Assembly (NCBI GenBank): GCA_021780625.1
Contig: JAJXYI010000529.1
Coordinates: 1 to 10,120 of the forward strand
Reading direction: 5' to 3'
Source: a bacterium
Lineage (GTDB): Bacteria > Verrucomicrobiota > Verrucomicrobiae > Opitutales > Opitutaceae
DNA: 10,120 nt
The notes beneath the pieces are model-generated. The model did not search any database. It was not told where the DNA came from and was given only the letters and a program-made list of their open reading frames with translations. Positions 1 to 4,618 of this stretch are shown here, piece by piece. A program made the translations under genes and the position numbers. Positions within the stretch are counted from its first letter, which is position 1. Each line of letters starts with the position of its first letter.

Positions 1-339
1 CTGGGCGGGCGGGTCATCAACAAATTCATCGGCATCGACTATGCGCGGGCGGGGAAGACGTACCTGTATTTCCGGCTCTTCGACGCGGCTGTGGATTTTG
101 CGTATTCGGTCGGGGCGCGCGAGCTGCAGAGCGGACAGACGGGGTATCGGGCCAAATTCGACCTAGGACACCGGCTGGTTCCCTTGCACAACGTGGTGCG
201 GCACCGGAATCCGCTTGTGCACGCCCTGTTTCGCGTCATCGGCACGCGCGTGACCGTGGGTTCGCTCGACCCGGATCTGGATACACATTTCAAGGCTAAG
301 GAGAAGAAGGGCGGAGCGGGGAGCGAAAAGCGGGATTGA
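1..339 (+). CDS. C-terminal part of a probable GNAT-fold acyltransferase (5' truncated by window)
   Basis: The reading frame is open from the first base and ends at TGA 337-339, giving 112 residues of a longer protein whose start lies outside the window. The visible part reads as the last strands and helices of a GNAT-like domain: IGIDY, then YLYFRLFDAAVDFAY (a helix after a strand), then ELQSGQTGYRAK followed by LGHRLVPLHNVVRHRNPL. That order, with a G-T-Y-x-A-K segment before a leucine/glycine turn and an R-N-P-L helix, resembles the second half of the BioF2/Acetyltransf_6 type of N-acyltransferase. The substrate cannot be told. The tail after about residue 97 is charged and rich in Lys, Gly and Glu, so probably disordered. 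Family assignment is from remembered motif style, not a search. The gene converges with the ABC exporter gene across a repeat-filled gap. Confidence 0.55.
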   Translation: MGGRVINKFIGIDYARAGKTYLYFRLFDAAVDFAYSVGARELQSGQTGYRAKFDLGHRLVPLHNVVRHRNPLVHALFRVIGTRVTVGSLDPDLDTHFKAKEKKGGAGSEKRD

Positions 340-391
340 GGTCCGCGCGGCGAAAGCCACCGCGTGAGAGGAATGTGCCACACCCCGGTAG

Positions 392-413
392 GGCGGATTA
401 TCCCTAATTCGCC
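392..413. repeat. Imperfect 9-bp hairpin downstream of the acyltransferase gene
   Basis: GGCGGATTA (392-400) pairs with TAATTCGCC (405-413) around a TCCC loop, with one G-T wobble. It lies about 50 bases past the TGA at 337-339. No T-run follows, so it is not a textbook terminator. Its GGCGGA...TCGCC arms resemble the other palindromic repeats of this window, and it may be a diverged member. Confidence 0.5.
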
Positions 414-430
414 GGGTATGGGCACGGAGG

Positions 431-480
431 CGGGACGTCGAGCCGTCCCGTCCGAAAGCGGAGCCGAGGCTCCGCACTCC
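431..480 (-). repeat. Composite palindromic repeat, copy A (two hairpins)
   Basis: Two perfect hairpins stand 7 bases apart. The left one pairs CGGGACG (431-437) with CGTCCCG (444-450) around a 6-base loop. The right one pairs GCGGAGCC (458-465) with GGCTCCGC (468-475) around a 2-base GA loop. The right hairpin is followed by ACTCC, so the unit reads GGAGTGCGG... on the minus strand. Bases 449-480 are identical over 32 bases to 4222-4253. This resembles REP-type extragenic palindromes; the family name is not known to me. Confidence 0.85.
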
Positions 481-501
481 CCATATCGATCAGCGATTCA
501 G

Positions 502-516
502 AGAGGTCGGAAGTCG
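502..516. repeat. 15-base word shared with 4291-4305
   Basis: AGAGGTCGGAAGTCG occurs here and again at 4291-4305. In both places it follows a two-hairpin repeat (21 bases after copy A, 37 after copy B), so it looks like part of a longer collinear element, with the stretch between having diverged. Confidence 0.7.
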
Positions 517-529
517 CCCAGTTTTATAG

Positions 530-598
530 GGAGTGCGGACTCTTGAGTCCGCTTTGTCTCCAGCCGCTCTCGGCGGCGCCACTCCTCCGCTACCGCGG
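530..598 (+). repeat. Inverted single repeat unit (copy D) with trailing small stems
   Basis: GGAGT (530-534) precedes a perfect hairpin, GCGGACTC (535-542) with GAGTCCGC (545-552) around TT. This is the same unit as in copies A to C but on the opposite strand, so copies A and D face each other through their GGAGT ends across 49 bases. It is followed by TTTGTC and two smaller stems: GCCGC 563-567 with GCGGC 573-577, and CCGC 587-590 with GCGG 595-598. Confidence 0.75.
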
Positions 599-637
599 AC
601 ATTCGCTCGCCTCTCCGTTCCTTTCGTTTCCTTCGGT

Positions 638-2518
638 TCAATCCGTTTCGTTCGGCTCCACGCGTCGGAACTGTTCCCGGTACAACTTTGCGTAGAGGCC
701 GTTTGCGGCGGCGAGTTCGGCGTGGGTGCCGCGCTCGACGATGACGCCGCGATCGACAACCAGCACCTGGTCGGCCTTCAGAACCGTCGAAAGCCGGTGC
801 GCGATCGCGAGCGTGGTGCGTCCCTTCATCAGCGATTCGAGTGCGGTCTGGATGAGCCGCTCGGCGCGGCTGTCGAGGGCACTGGTCGCCTCGTCGAGGA
901 TGAGGATTTTCGGGTCCTTCAGGATGACGCGCGCGATCGCCAGGCGCTGTTTCTCGCCGCCCGAGAGCCTGAACCCACGCTCGCCGACCACGGTGTCGTA
1001 GCCGTCGGAGAGTTCCATGATCCGATCGTGAATCGCCGCCATGCGCGCCGCCGCGTGCATCTGCTCCTCCGTGGCATCCGGTTTCGCGTACAGGAGGTTC
1101 TCCCGCACGGAGGCGTGCATGAGGAACGGCTCCTGCGTCACGATGCCCACGCACTCGCGCAGCGAGGCGCGGGCGATGTCGCGCACGTCGTGGTCGCCGA
1201 TCAGCACGGCGCCCTGGTTGACGTCGTAGAACCGCGCGGCGAGGTAGGCGATGGTGGTCTTGCCCGCGCCGCTGGGCCCCACGAGGGCGATGAGCTGCCC
1301 GGGACGCGCCTCGAATGAGATGTCGTTGAGCGTGTGCGGAACGGCGGCGGCGGGAGCGCGGGGCCCGCCAGGTCCGCGGGCCGCCTCGTAGCGGAAAAAG
1401 ACGTTGCGGAAGGACAGGCGCCCCGATGTCTCCGAATTCGGGATACTGCGTGCACCGGGCCGGTCCTGCGGCTCGGTCGGCAGGTCGAGGTATTCGAACA
1501 CCCGCTCGAACAGCGCAAGCGCACCCTGGATCTCGACATGAGTGCCCAGCAGCTGCGTCACCGGGAAAAACAGCCGCGCCTGCAGCGCCACGAACGCGAT
1601 CACCGTTCCGATCGTCAGCGGCGGCCCGAAAAACGCCCCTCCGCGGATCATCTGCCAGCCCGCCACCTCGTAGATCAGCGCCGGCGTGATCGACATGAAC
1701 ACGCCCACGAACATGAACAGCCAGCGCCCCACCATCTGCTGGCTGACCTCCAGCTCGGACAGCCGGTCGTTCTCCACCGAGAACCGGTCCAGCGCCGCCG
1801 CCTCCCCGCCAAAGCCCTTCGTCAAAAGCACGCCGCTGATCGACAGCGACTCGTTCGTGATCGCGTTGAAGGTCGCAATGCTCTTCTGCCGCTCCCGCGT
1901 GATGCGCCGCCGGATCGCCCCGGCCCGCAGGGTCAGCCAGACGAAGAACGGGACGGTAACCAGCGAGATGAGCGTGAGCACCGGGCTGATCACCACCATC
2001 GCGATGATGGCTCCGACCGACAGGGCGAGGTTCGAGACGACGCCCGTGGCGGTGTTCGCGAGCATGCCCTGCACACCGCCCACGTCGTTGGCGATGCGCG
2101 ACTGGATCTCGCCGGTGCGCGTCGACGTGAAAAAGCCCAGAGGCAGTCGCTGGAGGTGGGCAAACAGGCGCACACGCAGGTCGCGCACCACGTTCTGGCC
2201 GATCCGGTTGGTCCAGTAGGTCTGGAGGATTCCAATGCCGCCGGAAAGCACCGGCACCAGCATCATGATCACACCGTAGACGACCAGCAGGTGCAGGTTG
2301 CCCTTCGCGATTGCGTCGTCAAAGACGTGCTTGGTCAGGATCGGATTCACGAGTCCGAGTCCGGCTGTCACGAAGATCGCCACCAGGACCACGGCCACGC
2401 GCCAGCGATAGGGAGCGAAGGCGGATACGATGCGGCCCCAGGCCTTGGCCTTGTCCTTGGCGGGAGAGGTTTCCAGCGACAAAAAACCGCCCCCTCCCCT
2501 GGGAAAGCCCCGGCTCAT
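638..2518 (-). CDS. Type IV half-size ABC exporter (fused membrane and ATPase domains)
   Basis: This 626-residue inner-membrane protein should act as a homodimer or heterodimer exporting a drug, lipid or other hydrophobic compound using ATP. Residues about 38-330 are the membrane domain, with hydrophobic segments near 38-60, 77-98, 158-197, 265-290 and 300-320. The ATPase domain carries Walker A GPSGAGKT (414-421), Q-loop Gln462, signature LSGGEKQ (518-524), Walker B ILILDE (538-543), a D-loop SALD, and switch His574. All catalytic elements are intact. It resembles the MsbA/BmrA group, but the substrate cannot be read. I chose ATG 2518 because it overlaps the marR stop as ATGA and gives normal family length; the frame stays open further upstream but reads through marR. 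A G-run just upstream may serve as ribosome site. One oddity is a Gly/Pro/Ala-rich insertion at about 380-393. Confidence 0.93.
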   Translation of the reverse strand: MSRGFPRGGGGFLSLETSPAKDKAKAWGRIVSAFAPYRWRVAVVLVAIFVTAGLGLVNPILTKHVFDDAIAKGNLHLLVVYGVIMMLVPVLSGGIGILQTYWTNRIGQNVVRDLRVRLFAHLQRLPLGFFTSTRTGEIQSRIANDVGGVQGMLANTATGVVSNLALSVGAIIAMVVISPVLTLISLVTVPFFVWLTLRAGAIRRRITRERQKSIATFNAITNESLSISGVLLTKGFGGEAAALDRFSVENDRLSELEVSQQMVGRWLFMFVGVFMSITPALIYEVAGWQMIRGGAFFGPPLTIGTVIAFVALQARLFFPVTQLLGTHVEIQGALALFERVFEYLDLPTEPQDRPGARSIPNSETSGRLSFRNVFFRYEAARGPGGPRAPAAAVPHTLNDISFEARPGQLIALVGPSGAGKTTIAYLAARFYDVNQGAVLIGDHDVRDIARASLRECVGIVTQEPFLMHASVRENLLYAKPDATEEQMHAAARMAAIHDRIMELSDGYDTVVGERGFRLSGGEKQRLAIARVILKDPKILILDEATSALDSRAERLIQTALESLMKGRTTLAIAHRLSTVLKADQVLVVDRGVIVERGTHAELAAANGLYAKLYREQFRRVEPNETD

Positions 2519-2979
2519 GACGCCCCCCGATCCGCCGCGGCGTCGGTGTTGGCGTGGATACGCTCGAGGAGCCGGACCAGCTGCTCCTGTTCGTCGTCGC
2601 TCACACCCTTGAGCGCGCGCTCCCGCCAGCGTCCGAAGGAGCGCCTGACCGCCGGCACGAGGTCGTTCCCGGCCTTCGTGAGCACGAGTTGGGTCGCACG
2701 GCGGTCCTCGGCGCTGGCCTCGCGCGCGAGAAGACCCTTCGCCTCGAGGCGGTCCGCCAAGCGGGTGACGCCCGCACTGTCGGTACCCAATCCCTTCGCG
2801 AGGCCCTCGAATGTCAGTCCGCCCGCGCCCGACGCGCAACGCATCAGCAGGCCCGCCTGCTGGCCCGTGAGCTCCATCGGCTCGAACTCGCGATCCATCG
2901 ACCGTTTCAACCCTTGAACCGCCCGGAACACCGCCATCAGCGTGCGCCGGCCCGGAGGCATTGTCGCTTCGTCCTTCAT
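2515..2979 (-). CDS. MarR-family winged-helix transcriptional regulator
   Basis: This 154-residue protein has the MarR layout: N-terminal dimer helices, a recognition region LTFEGLAKGLGTDSAG followed by VTRLADRLEAKGLL (about residues 55-85), the wing containing the conserved AEDRRATQLVLT, then a C-terminal dimerisation helix. MarR proteins bind palindromic operators as dimers and release DNA when a ligand or oxidant binds. Here it is the first gene of a two-gene unit with an ABC exporter, and its stop overlaps the exporter start by four bases, so translation is probably coupled. The likely job is repression of its own operon until an exporter substrate appears. The palindrome at 2988-3015 lies 9 bases upstream of the start and is a good candidate operator. 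Start ATG 2979 gives usual family length; an in-frame Met seven codons in is an alternative. No clear Shine-Dalgarno sequence is seen. Confidence 0.92.
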   Translation of the reverse strand: MKDEATMPPGRRTLMAVFRAVQGLKRSMDREFEPMELTGQQAGLLMRCASGAGGLTFEGLAKGLGTDSAGVTRLADRLEAKGLLAREASAEDRRATQLVLTKAGNDLVPAVRRSFGRWRERALKGVSDDEQEQLVRLLERIHANTDAAADRGAS

Positions 2980-2987
2980 GATGCCGG

Positions 2988-3015
2988 GACATTTACTGTC
3001 GCGACATTATTTGTC
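2988..3015. promoter_or_regulatory. 28-base palindrome, candidate MarR operator (two GACA-N5-TGTC sites)
   Basis: The two 14-base halves (2988-3001 and 3002-3015) are inverted copies matching at 11 of 14 positions. Each half also contains its own short palindrome, GACATTTACTGTC (2988-3000) and GACATTATTTGTC (3003-3015), so the site can be read as two GACA-N5-TGTC boxes 15 bases apart, centre to centre. It is AT-rich in a GC-rich region. It lies between marR and the divergent hydrolase gene and overlaps the predicted marR promoter, the usual place for an autorepressor site. Binding by this MarR protein is inferred. Confidence 0.65.
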
Positions 3016-3017
3016 AA
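2990..3017 (-). promoter_or_regulatory. Probable marR-exporter promoter
   Basis: On the minus strand a perfect -35 box TTGACA (3017-3012) is followed after 16 bases by TAAATG (2995-2990), a weak -10 with 3 of 6 consensus matches. If this pair is right, transcription would begin within a few bases of the marR ATG, giving a nearly leaderless mRNA, which would fit the lack of a ribosome site. The -10 assignment is the weak part. Confidence 0.4.
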
Positions 3018-3129
3018 GGCAGTGACCTGGGGTCGGGAACATTGCGGCGGTTCGCGTTTCGATGGGAGGCGTCCAACGTGGGAGAAGGCCCCGGCTTTGC
3101 CCGCGCGTGCATCAACCCAAACCACCGTG

Positions 3130-4122
3130 ATGAAAACGATCGTCCTCCTCCTGCCCCTGCTCCTCGGTCTCGTCGCGATCCGCGCCGCCGCCGCCACGTC
3201 GCAGCCCTATGCGGTGGGCTCTCTCGAACAGACCTGGCACGATGCGAGCCGCGACCGGGACGTGCCGGTGAAGATCTATTATCCGACCAGGGACGGCGCG
3301 CCCGCGGCGGGGGAGTTTCCGGTGATCGTGTTTTCCCACGGCCTGGGCGGCACGCGGGAGGGCTACGCGTATCTCGGCGAGGCGTGGGCGGCGCACGGCT
3401 ACGTGAGCGTGCACGTGCAGCACCTCGGCAGCGACGACAGCGCCTACAAGCACACGCTTCGCCCGCTTCGGAAACTGGCGCGCGCCTTTCTCAACCCGGA
3501 AAACCAGCGCAATCGGCCCCTCGACATCCGCTTCGCGATCGACCGACTCACGGCGCTCCAGACCGATCCCTCCTTTCCGCTGCACGGGCATCTTCAACTC
3601 TCGGAGATCGGCGTCGCCGGGCATTCATTTGGCGCCTACACGGCGATGGCCATCGCCGGCCAGGCCTACGAGCCGGGCTCAGGCGACGGGATTTCGATGT
3701 ACGACCCGCGCGTGAAGGCGGTGATCGCGATGAGCACGCCGGTGCCGAAGGAGAAGCGCGCCCAGGAAACCTTCGCCGCGGTGAAGGTGCCGGTGTTCCA
3801 CATGACCGGGACCGACGACGCGGTGACTGGACGCGAGGGCACGCCGGCCGTGGATCGGCGTATCCCCTACGACCGTACGACGCACGCGACCGCGTACCTG
3901 ATCATCTTCAAGGGCGGCGATCACATGGTCTTCTCGGGACGAGGCCGGCGTCGCGCAAAGCCGACCGACGCGCGCTTCCACGCCATCATCATCAAAGCCT
4001 CCGACGCCTACTGGGACGCTTACCTCAAGCACGACCCGGTGCAGCTCGCGTGGCTCGAGTACGGCGGGTTGGAGTCGTACCTCGGCTCGAACGGCACGTT
4101 TGAGCAGAAACATCCGGAATGA
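3130..4122 (+). CDS. Secreted alpha/beta hydrolase (dienelactone hydrolase / PAF-acetylhydrolase-like)
   Basis: This 330-residue protein begins with a signal peptide: MKTIVLLLPLLLGLVAIRA, then an Ala-rich cleavage region near residue 22. The mature part has the alpha/beta hydrolase order: oxyanion loop HGLGG (70-74), nucleophile elbow GHSFG with Ser166, an acid in GTDD (Asp229 or Asp230), and His265 in GGDHMVF. All three catalytic roles are filled, so it should be an active esterase-type enzyme outside the cytoplasm. The opening SLEQTWHDASRDRDVPVKIYYP fits the predicted dienelactone hydrolase group (COG4188-like), whose substrates are poorly defined. I chose ATG 3130 because it gives the signal peptide; the frame is open upstream, but that part reads through the marR region and looks like chance. 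The gene is divergent from marR with 150 bases between starts, so shared control is possible. No Shine-Dalgarno sequence is visible. Confidence 0.85.
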   Translation: MKTIVLLLPLLLGLVAIRAAAATSQPYAVGSLEQTWHDASRDRDVPVKIYYPTRDGAPAAGEFPVIVFSHGLGGTREGYAYLGEAWAAHGYVSVHVQHLGSDDSAYKHTLRPLRKLARAFLNPENQRNRPLDIRFAIDRLTALQTDPSFPLHGHLQLSEIGVAGHSFGAYTAMAIAGQAYEPGSGDGISMYDPRVKAVIAMSTPVPKEKRAQETFAAVKVPVFHMTGTDDAVTGREGTPAVDRRIPYDRTTHATAYLIIFKGGDHMVFSGRGRRRAKPTDARFHAIIIKASDAYWDAYLKHDPVQLAWLEYGGLESYLGSNGTFEQKHPE

Positions 4123-4131
4123 GGGGCAGAA

Positions 4132-4150
4132 AAACGCTGAAACGCTGAAA
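4132..4150. repeat. Short tandem repeat, 2.4 copies of AAACGCTG
   Basis: AAACGCTG occurs at 4132-4139 and 4140-4147 and is followed by a further AAA. It begins ten bases after the hydrolase stop codon. I assign no function; it may be the edge of the repeat-rich insertion that follows. Confidence 0.6.
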
Positions 4151-4205
4151 TTGGAATGTGGTCGCTGACTGCGGGCGACAGGCGGCCGCTTCCCAGCCCA
4201 AGCGG

Positions 4206-4253
4206 CGCGAGTCGAGACTCGCGTCCGAAAGCGGAGCCGAGGCTCCGCACTCC
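4206..4253 (-). repeat. Composite palindromic repeat, copy B (two hairpins)
   Basis: The left hairpin pairs CGCGAGTC (4206-4213) with GACTCGCG (4216-4223) around GA. The spacer TCCGAAA (4224-4230) is identical to that in copy A. The right hairpin pairs GCGGAGCC (4231-4238) with GGCTCCGC (4241-4248) and is followed by ACTCC. Bases 4222-4253 match 449-480 exactly, while the left stem differs in sequence from copy A but is still a perfect palindrome. Confidence 0.85.
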
Positions 4254-4290
4254 ATATCAATCCGAAATCCATAGGGGCGTTGGGGAGGGC

Positions 4291-4305
4291 AGAGGTCGGA
4301 AGTCG
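4291..4305. repeat. 15-base word shared with 502-516
   Basis: This is the second copy of AGAGGTCGGAAGTCG, 37 bases after copy B of the palindromic repeat. The same order of elements is seen in the other gap, which points to one longer repeated element. The following bases GAGGGTGGAAGG continue the purine-rich style here but not at the first copy. Confidence 0.7.
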
Positions 4306-4334
4306 GAGGGTGGAAGGTGCGTTGAAGGGCGGGC

Positions 4335-4382
4335 CGGGAGGCGGAGTCTCCCGCGCAGGGCGGAATCGTGATTCCGCACTCC
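4335..4382 (-). repeat. Composite palindromic repeat, copy C (two hairpins)
   Basis: The left hairpin pairs CGGGAG (4335-4340) with CTCCCG (4348-4353). After a 6-base spacer the right hairpin pairs GCGGAATC (4360-4367) with GATTCCGC (4370-4377) around GT, followed by ACTCC and then ATATCGA. Outer bases match copies A and B, and the inner three base pairs differ with both sides changed, so pairing is kept. Confidence 0.8.
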
Positions 4383-4618
4383 ATATCGAACCATCCCGCA
4401 ATCATAGCAGTGCGGAAGCCCCATTCGGCGGGCTCAGGGCCTTCGGGAGAGTCCTCACTCAAAAATCGGACGAGCTCGCGCGCCGCTGGTCCTGCACTTC
4501 CACGCGATTCGACCCTGACCAGCATTGACGCCCCCGCGGCGATGACCACGTTGTCAGTCATACGCCAGCGCGCCGCGAACTTCACGCCCCGCAAGCCGGT
4601 CTCCCTCGCCTCCTCCCC

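Larger units (their letters stand above)
340..637. other. Convergent intergenic gap filled with palindromic repeats
   Basis: This 298-base gap separates two genes that end facing each other. I see no coding signal. In order it holds a hairpin at 392-413, a two-hairpin repeat at 431-480, a 15-base word at 502-516 that recurs at 4291-4305, a single repeat unit in the opposite orientation at 530-552, two smaller stems at 563-577 and 587-598, and a pyrimidine-rich tract (about 612-650) that runs into the 3' end of the exporter gene. Hairpin 535-552 is followed on the plus strand by TTTGTC. Hairpin 458-475 is followed on the minus strand by TTTCGG. They could weakly terminate the two converging transcripts, but neither has a real U-tract. 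Confidence 0.7.
4123..4618. other. Intergenic gap with tandem and palindromic repeats
   Basis: This 496-base gap lies between two plus-strand genes. It holds an 8-base tandem repeat (4132-4150), two composite palindromic repeats (4206-4253 and 4335-4382), the shared 15-base word at 4291-4305 and then about 230 bases of unexplained sequence up to the GH31 start. No convincing promoter for the GH31 gene was found; a TTGTCA at 4551-4556 has no matching -10 box. A minus-strand frame begins at ATG 4594 or 4561 and reads into the repeat at 4382. It could be a gene remnant or chance. Confidence 0.6.

Noticed and set aside
535..552. Classical Rho-independent terminator
   Set aside because: The hairpin is good but only TTT follows before GTC, and the same unit recurs elsewhere as a repeat, so I list it as a repeat with possible weak terminator effect.
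1334..2917. 527-codon open frame on the plus strand opposite the exporter and marR
   Set aside because: It is rich in Arg, His, Gln and Asp, lacks motifs, and lies across two clear minus-strand genes.
2519..2992. N-terminal extension of the exporter frame upstream of ATG 2518
   Set aside because: The extension lies in another frame over marR, is low complexity, and would destroy the normal ATGA overlap and family length.
2554..3129. Upstream extension of the hydrolase frame
   Set aside because: It would place about 190 chance residues ahead of a clear signal peptide at ATG 3130.
4206..4382. CRISPR-like array
   Set aside because: There are only two units here with self-complementary cores, no regular spacers, and no cas genes in the window; palindromic intergenic repeats explain them better.
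4025..4401. Minus-strand open frames through the repeats (several starting MRSLGSAFGR)
   Set aside because: The similar N-termini at two places come from the 32-base repeat being translated, not from related proteins.
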